The translations under genes and the position numbers were made by a program. Shown here piece after piece: positions 1 to 8,594 of a DNA stretch of 64,000 bases (within the stretch, counting starts at the first letter, position 1; every line of letters starts with the position of its first letter). The stretch is from Hyphomicrobium sp. CS1BSMeth3 (GTDB taxonomy: Bacteria; Pseudomonadota; Alphaproteobacteria; Rhizobiales; Hyphomicrobiaceae). The stretch spans positions 62,001 to 126,000 of the forward strand of contig NZ_FPEI01000002.1 in NCBI RefSeq assembly GCF_900117415.1, written 5' to 3'. The notes beneath the pieces were generated by a model, which saw only the letters and a list, made by a program, of their open reading frames with translations, was not told the DNA's origin and did no database searches.

Positions 1-234
1 ACCTACCAGAAGATCGACGCAGAGGGCCTGCACATTCTGGTCGGCGAGGAAGCGCGCGTGCTGCCCGTCGATACGATCGTCGTCTGTGCGGGCCAGGAGA
101 GCGAGCGCACGCTCGCCGACAAGCTCGTCGCCGCCGGCACGCCGCCGCACGTCATCGGCGGTGCCGATGTCGCTGCCGAGCTCGACGCCATGCGCGCGAT
201 CGACCAGGGCGTGCGGCTCGCCTACTCGTTCTAA
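1..234 (+). CDS. fadH: 2,4-dienoyl-CoA reductase (FadH-like), C-terminal end
   Basis: Only the last 77 residues lie in the window; the frame is open from base 1 to TAA at 232-234. The visible part has VVCAGQESE, then HVIGGADVAAELDA and a final AIDQGVRLAY segment. This matches the C-terminus of NADPH-dependent 2,4-dienoyl-CoA reductases of the old yellow enzyme family, where the GGxDxAxELDAxRAIxQG stretch belongs to the pyridine-nucleotide/FAD-binding half. The enzyme removes double bonds from unsaturated fatty acyl-CoA before beta-oxidation. A short-chain dehydrogenase follows 20 bp downstream on the same strand and may be cotranscribed. The family call is firm; the exact substrate cannot be judged from this fragment. 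Confidence 0.8.
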   Translation, partial: TYQKIDAEGLHILVGEEARVLPVDTIVVCAGQESERTLADKLVAAGTPPHVIGGADVAAELDAMRAIDQGVRLAYSF

Positions 235-254
235 TCATAAAAATGGAGGGAACG

Positions 255-1016
255 ATGATCCGTTACGATCTATCCGGCAAGACCGCGCTCGTGACCGGCG
301 GCGCATCCGGCATTGGTCTCGCCGCTGTCGAGCAACTCGCGCGTTCGGGCGCGAAGGTCGCGATCAACCATCTCGCGGATGATCCGCGCGGCGCGGAAGT
401 CGTGGCGCGGCTCTCGGGCGAAGGCATGGACGTGGTCGCCGCGCCGGGCAATGTCGGCGATGCCCTTGATGCCGTACGGATGGTGGAGAGCGCTGTCCAG
501 AAGCTCGGGCGCCTGGATTTGCTCGTCGCCAACGCCGGCACACCGGGCACGCGGCGCAAGATCGATCCGCCCGAGCTCGACCTCATCACGGAAGAGCTCT
601 GGCAGACCGTCATTCAGGTGAACCTGCTCGGCGTGTTTCGTTGCGCCAAAGCGGCGGCACCGGCGCTCAAAGCCTCGCGCGGCGCCATCGTCAGCACAGC
701 CTCCATCGCCGGCCTCGGCTTTCCCGGCAGCAGCCTCGCCTATGGCGCGACAAAGGCGGGCGTCGTCAGCCTCACGCAGAACCTCGCGCGAGCACTCGCG
801 CCGGAGGTGCGGGTCAATGCCGTCGCGCCCGGATCGGTCGACAGTCCCTGGATGGTCGAGTGGACGAACGCGCAGGTCGCGGCCATGAGCGACGGCGCGC
901 TGCTCAAGCGCCGCTGCACGCCGGATGATATTGCCGAGGTGATCGTGTTCCTCGGCTTCGGCGCGTCCATGGTGACGGGGCAGACAGTGACGGTGGATGG
1001 TGGATTGACGTTGTAG
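255..1016 (+). CDS. SDR family NAD(P)-dependent oxidoreductase
   Basis: A classical short-chain dehydrogenase of 253 residues. The Rossmann glycine motif TGGASGIG is at residues 14-21, NAG follows beta-4, and the catalytic Ser and YGATK (Tyr/Lys) are in place. The C-terminus has the usual GQTVTVDGG ending. An ATG at 243 is in frame, but GGAGGG at 245-250 overlaps it and is correctly spaced for ATG 255, so 255 is taken as the start. It follows the fadH-like gene closely, which suggests a role in fatty-acid or related carbonyl metabolism. The substrate cannot be read from the sequence. Confidence 0.9.
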   Translation: MIRYDLSGKTALVTGGASGIGLAAVEQLARSGAKVAINHLADDPRGAEVVARLSGEGMDVVAAPGNVGDALDAVRMVESAVQKLGRLDLLVANAGTPGTRRKIDPPELDLITEELWQTVIQVNLLGVFRCAKAAAPALKASRGAIVSTASIAGLGFPGSSLAYGATKAGVVSLTQNLARALAPEVRVNAVAPGSVDSPWMVEWTNAQVAAMSDGALLKRRCTPDDIAEVIVFLGFGASMVTGQTVTVDGGLTL

Positions 1017-1023
1017 TTAGTGA

Positions 1024-1581
1024 TCAGCCCATCAGCTCGGCCTCGGTCCATCCGAGCGCCGTCATCTCGGGGACACGCGCATTCGTGTCCGCGGGACCGT
1101 CGAGGATGAATTCGTCGAGTTGCGGCGGCTTGACGGACGTTCCGGCGAGCATGGCGTGCACTTGTCCGCGGTGATGCACCTGATGCAGGAAGAGATGCGC
1201 CAGAAGGTCGTCGGTGCGCGTCACCTGGATGCGTTTCGCACGATGCACCCGGCTGAGCCCCACGAGCCGGTCCGGCGTCAGATTGCAACAGAAGGCCAAC
1301 AGGCGCTTATCGACGGCGGTCTGCGCGTCCGCCAGCGGTCCGATGGCATCGAACGGCTCCTCCGGATCCCACGCCTTCGGTCCGAGCGTGCCGCCTTCGA
1401 GCGCATCCACATAGAACCAATCGATCGTGAGATTATGGTTGAGTGTCGCCTTGATGGATGGAAAGAAGCTCGTGCGCTTTGCCTCGAACTCGCCGGGCTG
1501 AAGCTGCTTGCAGGCATTCATCAGGCGGAGATTTGCAAGGCGGTTGGCCTGGGCGAGTTTGCGGAAATGACGAACGCTCAT
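1024..1581 (-). CDS. DinB family protein
   Basis: A 185-residue four-helix-bundle protein of the DinB/DfsB superfamily. The metal-ligand histidines are visible: NHNL near residue 48, and the HLFLHQVHHRGQVHAML region near residue 135, where H-x3-H is typical. The N-terminus (LAQANRLANLRL) is the common DinB opening helix. Members bind a divalent metal and some are thiol-dependent S-transferases or damage-inducible proteins; the reaction here is unknown. It converges with the upstream SDR gene (7 bp between stops), so it is its own transcription unit, with its promoter in the 1582-1690 gap shared divergently with rsmE. Confidence 0.85.
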   Translation of the reverse strand: MSVRHFRKLAQANRLANLRLMNACKQLQPGEFEAKRTSFFPSIKATLNHNLTIDWFYVDALEGGTLGPKAWDPEEPFDAIGPLADAQTAVDKRLLAFCCNLTPDRLVGLSRVHRAKRIQVTRTDDLLAHLFLHQVHHRGQVHAMLAGTSVKPPQLDEFILDGPADTNARVPEMTALGWTEAELMG

Positions 1582-1693
1582 GGGACATCCTCCCGTTTTG
1601 ATGGAGCCATCTTACAAAACCGCACAGGCATGTGTTAGGCGGAGAGCATGAAAGCGTTCCCCGCCGGATCGTGCCCAGCATCGCGTGTCCGTC

Positions 1694-2437
1694 ATGCCTG
1701 AGCCCTATGACTTCCGCAGCCCACGCCTTTATGTCGAGGCCGATCTCGGCAATGGCGCGATCGTGCCGCTCGCGCGCGAGCAGGCGAACTATCTCCTGAA
1801 CGTGCTGCGGCTTGGCAATGGCGACGGCGTGCTCGTCTTCAACGGGCGCGACGGCGAGTGGTATGCGGGGATCGAGGTCGCGGGAAAGCGGAGCGCGAAC
1901 CTCGTCCTCGAAAAGCAAATGCGCCCGCAGACGGGCGGCCCAGATCTCCACTATCTCTTTGCGCCGCTGAAGCGCGCGCGCCTCGACTACATGGTGCAGA
2001 AGGCGACGGAGATGGGCGTCGCACGCCTTCAGCCCGTGCTGACGCGGTACACGGTCGCCGAGCGCGTGAACGGCGAGCGCATGCGCGCCAACGTGATCGA
2101 AGCCGCCGAGCAGTGCGGCATCCTGCGCGTGCCCGAGGTTGCAGCGCCCGAGCGGTTGGAGAAGGTGCTCGCTTCTTGGGATGCCGGGCGGCGCCTCATA
2201 TTTTGCGATGAAGGCGCACCGATTGCCGATCCGATCGCGGTGCTGCGCGGAATCGGACCAGGCCCACTCGCCGTGCTCATCGGCCCCGAAGGCGGATTCG
2301 CACCCGAGGAGCGCGAGGCGCTGGTCGCGCAGCCCTATGTCGTGCGTATCGCCATGGGACCGCGCATCATGCGCGCGGACACGGCGGCCGTCGCCGCGCT
2401 GACGCTGGTCAATGCCGTGTTGGGTGACTGGCGCTGA
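1694..2437 (+). CDS. rsmE: 16S rRNA (uracil(1498)-N(3))-methyltransferase RsmE
   Basis: A SPOUT-fold methyltransferase that methylates N3 of U1498 in helix 44 of 16S rRNA, using S-adenosylmethionine. The N-terminal PUA-like part (YDFRSPRLYVEA, NYLLNVLRLGNGD) is followed by the SPOUT knot with VLIGPEGGF near residue 195 and MGPRIMRADTAA near the end; both form the SAM-binding knot. The 247-residue length is normal. A GTG at 1685 is in frame, but ATG 1694 gives the expected MPEPYDFRSPR start and is preferred. No strong Shine-Dalgarno is visible. The gene runs tail to tail with ruvA, with 4 bp between stops. Confidence 0.95.
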   Translation: MPEPYDFRSPRLYVEADLGNGAIVPLAREQANYLLNVLRLGNGDGVLVFNGRDGEWYAGIEVAGKRSANLVLEKQMRPQTGGPDLHYLFAPLKRARLDYMVQKATEMGVARLQPVLTRYTVAERVNGERMRANVIEAAEQCGILRVPEVAAPERLEKVLASWDAGRRLIFCDEGAPIADPIAVLRGIGPGPLAVLIGPEGGFAPEEREALVAQPYVVRIAMGPRIMRADTAAVAALTLVNAVLGDWR

Positions 2438-2441
2438 GCAG

Positions 2442-3077
2442 CTACCGCGCCAGCTCTCTCAACCCACGCCGGATGAGCTTCGCGGTATCCGCCTCGGCGC
2501 CGAGATCGCGTGCGGCAATCGCAATGGCCTGCGAGGCCTGGGCCGGGTTGTAGCCGAGATTGGTCAATGCGGAGATGGCCTCGGCGGTCGCGTGCCCGTC
2601 GCCGGATGCCGAAGCCTCGCGTGCGCCCTTGCCGGCACCGTTGACCGCAGCGGGCACATGGAGCCCGGCAACGGCCAGCGCCGGCGCCTTGTCCTTCAGC
2701 TCGGCGACAATGCGCAGCGCGAGCTTCTTGCCGACACCCGGTGTCTGCTCGACGGAGGCCCAGTCCCCGAGCGCGATCGCGTTCGAGAGATCATGCGGCG
2801 AGAGCGTACCGAGCACCGCGAGCGCCACCTTCGAGCCGACACCCTGTACATTCTGCAGCGTGCGGAACCAGCTTCGCTCGACCTCGCTCGTGAACCCGAA
2901 GAGCCGGATCGCATCCTCGCGCACGTGCGTGTCGATCACGAGCGTCACCGGCTGGCCGATCTCCATGTTCCTGAGCGTGCGCGCAGAGGCTTGCACCTCG
3001 TAGCCGACGCCGTTCACGTCGATGATGCAGTGGCTCTCGCCGATCGCGTCCACAAGTCCCTTGAGCTTGCCGATCAT
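2442..3077 (-). CDS. ruvA: Holliday junction branch migration protein RuvA
   Basis: RuvA binds four-way DNA junctions as a tetramer and loads the RuvB motor. The 211-residue product starts [16 protein letters not shown] with the OB-fold domain I, continues with two helix-hairpin-helix segments ([16 protein letters not shown] and [17 protein letters not shown]) and ends with domain III ([16 protein letters not shown]), which contacts RuvB. Its ATG overlaps the ruvC stop as ATGA, so the two are translationally coupled. The usual third member, ruvB, does not follow; rsmE lies there in the opposite orientation. Confidence 0.97.
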   Translation of the reverse strand: MIGKLKGLVDAIGESHCIIDVNGVGYEVQASARTLRNMEIGQPVTLVIDTHVREDAIRLFGFTSEVERSWFRTLQNVQGVGSKVALAVLGTLSPHDLSNAIALGDWASVEQTPGVGKKLALRIVAELKDKAPALAVAGLHVPAAVNGAGKGAREASASGDGHATAEAISALTNLGYNPAQASQAIAIAARDLGAEADTAKLIRRGLRELAR

Positions 3078-3601
3078 TTCGCGGCCTCCCGCAAGGCCCG
3101 CGCCGCGCGCGCGGCCGGGCTCGTGCGATGGTTGGCATGGCAGATGGCGATCGCGAGCGCGTCGGCTTCATCGGCGCTCTCGAAGCGCGCCTTGGGCAGC
3201 AGGAAGCCGATCATGGCCTGGATCTGGCGCTTCTCGGCGTGGCCGGCGCCGACGACGGACTTCTTGACGAGGTTCGGCGTGTACTCGGCGATCGCGAGGC
3301 CCTTCACGGCCGGGGCGAGCAGCGCCATGCCGCGCGCCTGTCCGAGCTTCAGCGTGGCGCGCGCGTTGTCGTTGACGAACGTCTCCTCGATCGCGGCCTC
3401 GTGCGGCTTGAAGGACGCGATGACGCTCGAAAGCCCCTCGAAGATCGCGCGCAGGCGATAGGCGAGATCGTCCTCGGCGTCGGACGTCACATGCCCGCTC
3501 GCGATATAGACGAGCCGCACGCCGTCGCTGTCGACCACGCCCCAGCCGGTGCGCCTAAGGCCCGGATCAATGCCGATGATGCGAATCAGTCGCCCCGTCA
3601 T
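3074..3601 (-). CDS. ruvC: Crossover junction endodeoxyribonuclease RuvC
   Basis: RuvC resolves Holliday junctions by symmetrical nicking. The 175-residue protein has the RNase-H-fold start [18 protein letters not shown] with the first catalytic Asp, then EETFVNDN with the second acidic residue, and [10 protein letters not shown] near the C-terminus with the third acidic cluster. The length is typical. It sits 35 bp downstream of a DUF2064 gene on the same strand and overlaps ruvA by 4 bp, so it is probably expressed from a promoter further upstream in that run. Confidence 0.97.
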   Translation of the reverse strand: MTGRLIRIIGIDPGLRRTGWGVVDSDGVRLVYIASGHVTSDAEDDLAYRLRAIFEGLSSVIASFKPHEAAIEETFVNDNARATLKLGQARGMALLAPAVKGLAIAEYTPNLVKKSVVGAGHAEKRQIQAMIGFLLPKARFESADEADALAIAICHANHRTSPAARAARALREAAK

Positions 3602-3636
3602 GTCTTCGGCGATAGCACAAGCGAACGCGACGGTCG

Positions 3637-4311
3637 TTAGCAGGAGGGCAACGGCGGGACGCGGCGTGCGTAGCGCCCCCTGTTGCGGGCGAGATCGGCA
3701 GCGGAATCAACATCGTGGTGGCGCTTGGTAAAACCCGCGCGGAACCCCGAAAGGTTCGCCAGTGTCCGCTCGAGCGTGTCGGGGCGCGACCAGGGAACGC
3801 GCCCGCGGTAGGGATCGATCACGCGCGGCCTGCGCTTGAGGCCGACCAGCCAGAAACCGCCATCCTCCGCCGGGCCGAAGACCGCATCATGATCGCCGAG
3901 CTGCCGAAAAGCGCGGCGCACGTCCGCAACTGAAATATCCGGCACGTCGGTGCCGATGAGGCAGACCGGCCCGGGCGGCAGTATCCGCATCGGCCGCTGC
4001 ATGCGGACGCCGAGATCGCCGCGTCCCTGGCCGGCGCGCGTCACTCCGCCGGGAAGCATCCGGCTCGAAACCCCGCTGTCGGGATCGATGACGAGAACCG
4101 TGCGCCAGAAGGGCTGGCGCGCCAGGTGCGCGATCACACCGCGCATGGCATGGCGGTAGAACATCGTCGCGCCGACGATGCCGACCTCGCGCGCGAGCCG
4201 CGTCTTGACCCGGCCGGCGACAGGCACCTTCGCCATGATCACAAGGCGGCACGCGAAAGGCGCCGCCCGTTTGGGCAGCGCCTCGCAATGTGTGTGTCGG
4301 CGAAGGCGCAT
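3637..4311 (-). CDS. DUF2064 / TIGR04282 glycosyltransferase-like protein
   Basis: A 224-residue protein of the DUF2064 group, which has a nucleotide-diphospho-sugar transferase (GT-A) fold. The diagnostic start [19 protein letters not shown] is present, followed by [20 protein letters not shown] and [12 protein letters not shown], which line the nucleotide/metal pocket. ATG 4311 is chosen; the frame extends upstream to 4446, but that part overlaps the preceding gene and lacks similarity. In many genomes this family is paired with the TIGR04283 glycosyltransferase, found here two genes upstream (5444-6133). The pair has been linked by annotation to arsenosugar-type biosynthesis; that link is inference here. 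Confidence 0.85.
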   Translation of the reverse strand: MRLRRHTHCEALPKRAAPFACRLVIMAKVPVAGRVKTRLAREVGIVGATMFYRHAMRGVIAHLARQPFWRTVLVIDPDSGVSSRMLPGGVTRAGQGRGDLGVRMQRPMRILPPGPVCLIGTDVPDISVADVRRAFRQLGDHDAVFGPAEDGGFWLVGLKRRPRVIDPYRGRVPWSRPDTLERTLANLSGFRAGFTKRHHDVDSAADLARNRGRYARRVPPLPSC

Positions 4312-4330
4312 CGCGCGCCACGCCGGTCGA

Positions 4331-5329
4331 TCAGACCGCCGCGGGCACGAGGGCGTAGCCGTTGCCATCCTTCTGGATGGTGCCGGCACCCGGCAAGCCC
4401 CAATGGTAGCCGGTGATGACCGACTTGTCGGCGACCACCTGATCATAGAGCTTGCGGCGGTTCTCCTCGGCCAATGTCGGGTTGCTGTCGAAGACCAGAT
4501 GCCAGCCCGGATTGGCGAGATTGAGCGCGGCGATGTTCGTCACGTCGCCACCGACGATGAGCGAGTCGCTACCCGAGGACACGACATAGGATGTGTGTCC
4601 TGGCGTATGGCCGTACGTCGCCATCGAGCGCACGCCGGACATCACCTCGGTGCCCGCCGCCGCCTGCTTGATGTTCTTCCACGTCGGCAGCGTCGCCTGG
4701 ATGCGCCGAATAGCGCCGCGGGCCCCTTCCGGCACCTTCTCGATCAGCTCCGGCGCTGTCCAGTGCTTGTACTCGGCCTCCGGCACGATGATCTCGGCGT
4801 TCGGGTAGACTTGCGCGTTCGTTTCCTTGGCCATGAGGCCCCAGATGTGATCCGCGTGGAAATGCGTGACGACGATGCTGGAGATGTCGCTGGGCTGAAC
4901 GCCGGCAGCAGCGAGATTCTTGGCGACGAAACTGCCCGCGGTCGGGGCCAATTGACCGCCCGTGCTCGAGTCGAACATGATGGTCCGCCCGCCGACGCGC
5001 ACAACGGTGACGGTGAAGGAGATCGGCACGAAGGCGTCGGTGAGACCGGCCTTCTTCAGCGCCGCCTTGGTCTCGTCGAGCGAGGCATTGCGGACGAAGC
5101 CCGGATCATGCGCCTTCTCCCAATGGCCATCATAAACCTGGATGACCTCGATCGAGCCGACCTTGAACTTGGCGAAACCTTGATCGACCAACGCCTGCGG
5201 CGCGCCGATCGGATTGCTTCCCTGCGCATGCGCTGCGGAACTGAAAACTTCGAGAGGGCCATCGAGCCCGAGCGCAGCTCCGGCAGCCGCAGCCGAAATG
5301 ACGAAGCTGCGACGTGTTAGGTCATACAT
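4331..5329 (-). CDS. Tat-exported MBL-fold metallo-hydrolase
   Basis: A 332-residue metallo-beta-lactamase-fold protein. The N-terminus has a twin-arginine signal (LTRRSFVISAAAAGAALG), so export folded to the periplasm is expected. The zinc-site motif HFHADH is near residue 155, and GHTPGHTSY and GGDVTN supply the later ligands. A strong GGAGG at 5337-5341 precedes ATG 5329. It lies between two glycosyltransferase-like genes on the same strand, 20 bp before the DUF2064 gene. Similar exported MBL proteins include quorum-quenching lactonases and other hydrolases; the substrate is not known. Confidence 0.88.
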   Translation of the reverse strand: MYDLTRRSFVISAAAAGAALGLDGPLEVFSSAAHAQGSNPIGAPQALVDQGFAKFKVGSIEVIQVYDGHWEKAHDPGFVRNASLDETKAALKKAGLTDAFVPISFTVTVVRVGGRTIMFDSSTGGQLAPTAGSFVAKNLAAAGVQPSDISSIVVTHFHADHIWGLMAKETNAQVYPNAEIIVPEAEYKHWTAPELIEKVPEGARGAIRRIQATLPTWKNIKQAAAGTEVMSGVRSMATYGHTPGHTSYVVSSGSDSLIVGGDVTNIAALNLANPGWHLVFDSNPTLAEENRRKLYDQVVADKSVITGYHWGLPGAGTIQKDGNGYALVPAAV

Positions 5330-5443
5330 TAGCCAGTCCTCCCAATGAGATTTGAAGCCCGCCCGGCTCTATCATCATGCTAAGCGCGCTTCCGCACAAT
5401 TAGATGACCAATGGCCCTCACGCAGTGTTGAAGGCGCAGCACA

Positions 5444-6133
5444 CTATCCGTACAGGCGCGCAATAATTCGCGTCGGCACACGGAGGAAATAGAGCGCGAG
5501 GCACGAGAGATTGCGCACGCTGCGCCGCACATACCCATCCTGCTGATATCGCGCCGCACTCGTCACGGCGTGCGTCCGCAGCAAGGTCATGCGGCGCCGG
5601 CCGATGCGTCGGACGAGATCCACGTCCTCCATGAGCGGCAGGCGGTTGTAACCACCCACCTGCTGATAGAGCTGCCTCGGAATGAGCAGGCCCTGGTCGC
5701 CATAAGGGAGACGGAAAAGGGCACAGCGCAGCGCAACGCCCATCTCGATCGTGCGCGGACGAAAACCGTCATCGTCGAGCGCGAAGCGGAACGCCGCCGC
5801 CGTCGGACGCCGTCTCCCGCTGTCGATCCGCTCCATGAGCGCCGACACCTCGCGCTCCCATCCCGGCTCGAGGACGGTATCGGCATGGAGGAAAAGCAGC
5901 CAGGGCCCGCGCGCCCGCGCCGCGCCCGCCGCAAGCTGCTCGCCTCGTCCAGGGCCCGAGCGCACGAGCTCGGCGCCCGACTGCTCGATGATCTTGAGCG
6001 TCCGGTCGCTCGACCCGCCATCGACGACGATGACCTCGCGCACCATCCCCTCGACGGCCGCCGGAACGATCGCCGTCAGGCAGGCTGCAAGCCCGCCTTC
6101 GGCATTGAGCGTTGGAATGACGACCGAAATCAT
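5444..6133 (-). CDS. TIGR04283 family glycosyltransferase
   Basis: A 229-residue family-2 (GT-A) glycosyltransferase. It begins MISVVIPTLNAEGGL, has VVDGGSSDRT for nucleotide binding, LFLHADT as the metal-binding DxD-like motif, and YGDQGLLIPR and LMEDVDLVRR in the acceptor half. This set is diagnostic for the TIGR04283 group. A partner DUF2064 (TIGR04282) gene lies two genes downstream on the same strand, separated by an exported MBL-fold hydrolase. The product and acceptor are unknown. The 114-bp gap downstream (5330-5443) holds only the ribosome-binding site of the MBL gene. Confidence 0.9.
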   Translation of the reverse strand: MISVVIPTLNAEGGLAACLTAIVPAAVEGMVREVIVVDGGSSDRTLKIIEQSGAELVRSGPGRGEQLAAGAARARGPWLLFLHADTVLEPGWEREVSALMERIDSGRRRPTAAAFRFALDDDGFRPRTIEMGVALRCALFRLPYGDQGLLIPRQLYQQVGGYNRLPLMEDVDLVRRIGRRRMTLLRTHAVTSAARYQQDGYVRRSVRNLSCLALYFLRVPTRIIARLYG

Positions 6134-6198
6134 CGACAGCAGTTCCGAGCACGAGCCCTGCCTTGCTGGGCGCCGGTGCCATTGGTACAGCTCGCGGC

Positions 6199-6705
6199 AT
6201 GTCCGTTGAACCAGATTTTTCGCTCCATCCGGACCCGGCGCTCGCTAGCGCGGCGGCGCAGGATCTCTTCGAGCGAATGGAGGCGATGTTGCGATCGCTG
6301 CTCCCCGCCTCGGCAGACATCCGCCACATCGGCGCGACCGCCATCCCCGGATGCCTCACAAAGGGCGATCTCGACATCGTCGTGCGCGTGGAGGCCGCTG
6401 ATTTTGCGGGCGCGGACGCGGCTCTTGCCGCGCATTTTGACCGGAACACGGGCTCAACGCATTCGGACACCTTCTCGAGCTTCGAGAGCGACAGCACGAG
6501 CCCGCGTCTCGGCGTGCAATTGACGGTCATCAGGGCTCCGGGCGACTTCTTCCACACGTTCGCCGAGGCGCTGGCGCGCGATCCCGACCTGCTGACCCGC
6601 TACAATGCCTTGAAACGTCAGTTCGACGGCCATCCGATGGACGACTATCGCGCCGCCAAGAACGCGTTCATCACGAGCGTGCTGCACGGCGCCGAATGTT
6701 CTTGA
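6199..6705 (+). CDS. GrpB family (UPF0157) nucleotidyltransferase-like protein
   Basis: A 168-residue protein of the GrpB/UPF0157 family, which has a minimal nucleotidyltransferase fold. HIGATAIPGCLTKGDLDIVV matches the family signature HxGSTAVPGxxxKxxIDI, with the two Asp of the catalytic pair in DLDIVV. YNALKRQFDG and YRAAKNAFITSVL are the typical C-terminal helices. ATG 6199 is preferred over an in-frame TTG at 6163, which would extend into the start region of the divergent glycosyltransferase. The physiological target of GrpB proteins is not established. Confidence 0.87.
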   Translation: MSVEPDFSLHPDPALASAAAQDLFERMEAMLRSLLPASADIRHIGATAIPGCLTKGDLDIVVRVEAADFAGADAALAAHFDRNTGSTHSDTFSSFESDSTSPRLGVQLTVIRAPGDFFHTFAEALARDPDLLTRYNALKRQFDGHPMDDYRAAKNAFITSVLHGAECS

Positions 6706-6763
6706 TATGTTCTCATCCTGCTGGTACGGTCCTCTGTAGGTTGCGTGTCCAAGAGGACGTGCC

Positions 6764-7894
6764 ATGCGGGACGATCGCGAGCACATTATCGAGACCGAGT
6801 TGGCGCCTGCAGAGGGAGCGGATCTGAAGCCCGATGCCGAGCGGCGGCGCGGCCGTGGCGCGCGCTCGAACCGTTCGAGCCGCTATGACGAGGGCAAGCG
6901 CGAGGCCTTTGACGACGGCTGGGAGACGCTGGCAACGCTCGACGCTTTCCGTACGGACGTGATGGACGAGCACGCCAAGAGCATCATCGCGACCAACGAC
7001 AGCCCCGATCTGAGCTTCGACCAGTCGATCAATCCCTATCGCGGCTGCGAGCACGGCTGCATCTACTGCTATGCCCGCCCGACGCACGCCTATCTCGGCC
7101 ACTCCCCCGGCCTCGACTTCGAGACCAAGATCTACGCCAAGGTCAACGCGCCGGAGCTCCTCGAGCAGGAGCTCGCGCGGCGCAACTATGTGCCGAAGAC
7201 CATCGCGCTCGGCGCCGTCACCGATCCCTACCAACCCGCCGAGCGCGAACGCGGCATCTCGCGGCGCATTCTTGAGGTTCTCGACCGCACCTCACATCCG
7301 GTCGGCATCGTGACCAAATCGGCGGGCATCGTGCGCGACATCGACATTCTCGCCCGCATGGCCGAGCGCGGTCTGGCGAGGGTAGCAATCTCGATCACGA
7401 CGCTCGATCGCCAGCTCGCGCGCAGCATGGAGCCGCGCGCCGCGACGCCGCCGAAACGCCTCGAGGCCGTCCGGCGCTTGAGCGAAGCCGGCATCCCCGT
7501 CGCAGTCCTGACGGCGCCGATCATCCCCGCCCTCAATGACAACGAGATCGAGAGCATTCTCGAAGCAGCTTACGAAGCGGGCGCGCGCGAAGCCGGTTTT
7601 GTCGTGCTCCGCCTGCCGCTGGAGCTGAAGGAGCTCTTCCGCGAGTGGCTCGAGACGGATCACCCCAATCGCGCCGCGCGCGTGATCTCGATCCTGCGCT
7701 CCATGCACGGCGGGCGCGACTATGTCTCCGAATTCGGCATTCGCCAGCGCGGGACAGGGCCCTACGCCCAGCAGATCGGGCTGCGCTTCCGCCTCGCGTG
7801 CCAGCGCCTGGGGCTCAACAAGCGCTCACTGAAGCTGCGGACGGACCTGTTTACGCCGCCCGTCCCCAAGGGAGGGCAGATGCGCCTTTTCTGA
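6764..7894 (+). CDS. PA0069 family radical SAM protein (spore photoproduct lyase-like)
   Basis: A 376-residue radical SAM enzyme. The cluster-binding motif C95-x3-C99-x2-C102 lies in YRGCEHGCIYCYARPTH, the hallmark of the PA0069 subfamily related to spore photoproduct lyase. Downstream are ALGAVTDPYQPAER and VGIVTKSAGIVRD, which form the SAM-binding barrel, and a C-terminal GTGPYAQQI segment. The N-terminal 80 residues are charged and low in complexity, as is usual for this group. The family is widespread but its substrate is unproven; a DNA-repair role is often suggested by analogy. It converges with the truncated cimA gene, with 2 bp between stops. Confidence 0.92.
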   Translation: MRDDREHIIETELAPAEGADLKPDAERRRGRGARSNRSSRYDEGKREAFDDGWETLATLDAFRTDVMDEHAKSIIATNDSPDLSFDQSINPYRGCEHGCIYCYARPTHAYLGHSPGLDFETKIYAKVNAPELLEQELARRNYVPKTIALGAVTDPYQPAERERGISRRILEVLDRTSHPVGIVTKSAGIVRDIDILARMAERGLARVAISITTLDRQLARSMEPRAATPPKRLEAVRRLSEAGIPVAVLTAPIIPALNDNEIESILEAAYEAGAREAGFVVLRLPLELKELFREWLETDHPNRAARVISILRSMHGGRDYVSEFGIRQRGTGPYAQQIGLRFRLACQRLGLNKRSLKLRTDLFTPPVPKGGQMRLF

Positions 7895-7896
7895 GA

Positions 7897-8589
7897 TCAG
7901 CTCGCAAGTGCGTGTGCGACCTCGGCGTTGCTCTTGAGGAGCTTGTAGTTGATGGCGTCGACCAGCGCCTCGAAGATGGCATCGACGATGTTGGCAGAGA
8001 CGCCGACCGTGAACCAATGCTCGCCGGTCGTACGGTCACGGCTCTCCACATGGACGCGCGTTACAGGCCCGGGACTGCCCCTCAGGAGACGAACCTTGTA
8101 GTCGACGAGCTCGAAATCCCTGATGTGCGGCTGATAGGGACCGAGGTTCTCGCGCAAGGCCTGATCGAGCGCGCAGACCGGCCCGGGGCCTTCCGCGACG
8201 GACCATACGGGCTCGTGGTCTCCATGGATGAGCACGCGCACCGAGGCCTCGGACACGGTCGTCGGGCGCCCATGATCCGTGCAGCACTTCTCGATCACAT
8301 GAAAACTGTCGACGGAGAAATACTGCGGCACCTGCCCCATCAGGCCGCGCGCAAGCAGCTCGAAGGACGCATCGCCTCCCTCGTACGCATAGCCGCGCGC
8401 CTCGCGCATCCTGAGCTCTTCGCCGATGTGCACGACGCGCGGATCGTCCTTTTCGAGACTGATGTCCAGGCGCTCGAGCTCGGAATGAATGTCGAGCCGC
8501 TTGCGGTGACGACTGAGCTTGGCTGCAACGCGCCGCCCCCACATCTGCAGCTCGTCAACCGCGCCAGCGGCGCGTTTCTCCGTGGACAT
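7897..8589 (-). CDS. Free-standing C-terminal (LeuA_dimer) half of citramalate synthase
   Basis: The 230-residue product matches only the C-terminal part of citramalate synthase (CimA): REARGYAYEGGDASFELL (linker subdomain), YFSVDSFHVIEK, EGPGPVCALDQALRENL, FELVDYKVRLL and TVGVSANIVDAIFEALVDAI. The catalytic HMGL-like TIM barrel, normally about 330 residues before this part, is absent, and upstream DNA encodes unrelated genes. The first ~35 residues are not recognisable. The frame is intact, begins with ATG 5 bp after the stop of a 40-residue gene, and sits in a cysS-led operon; cysS and cimA are neighbours in many Rhizobiales. It is either a decayed cimA remnant or a stand-alone regulatory domain. 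The domain match is firm; function is open. Confidence 0.75.
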   Translation of the reverse strand: MSTEKRAAGAVDELQMWGRRVAAKLSRHRKRLDIHSELERLDISLEKDDPRVVHIGEELRMREARGYAYEGGDASFELLARGLMGQVPQYFSVDSFHVIEKCCTDHGRPTTVSEASVRVLIHGDHEPVWSVAEGPGPVCALDQALRENLGPYQPHIRDFELVDYKVRLLRGSPGPVTRVHVESRDRTTGEHWFTVGVSANIVDAIFEALVDAINYKLLKSNAEVAHALAS

Positions 8590-8594
8590 GGCGC

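Noticed and set aside
243-254. In-frame upstream ATG codons for the genes at 255, 14190 and 36874 (ATGGAGG pattern)
   Set aside because: In all three the first ATG overlaps the GGAGG ribosome-binding site of the second. This is best read as a start-choice artefact, not a leader peptide.
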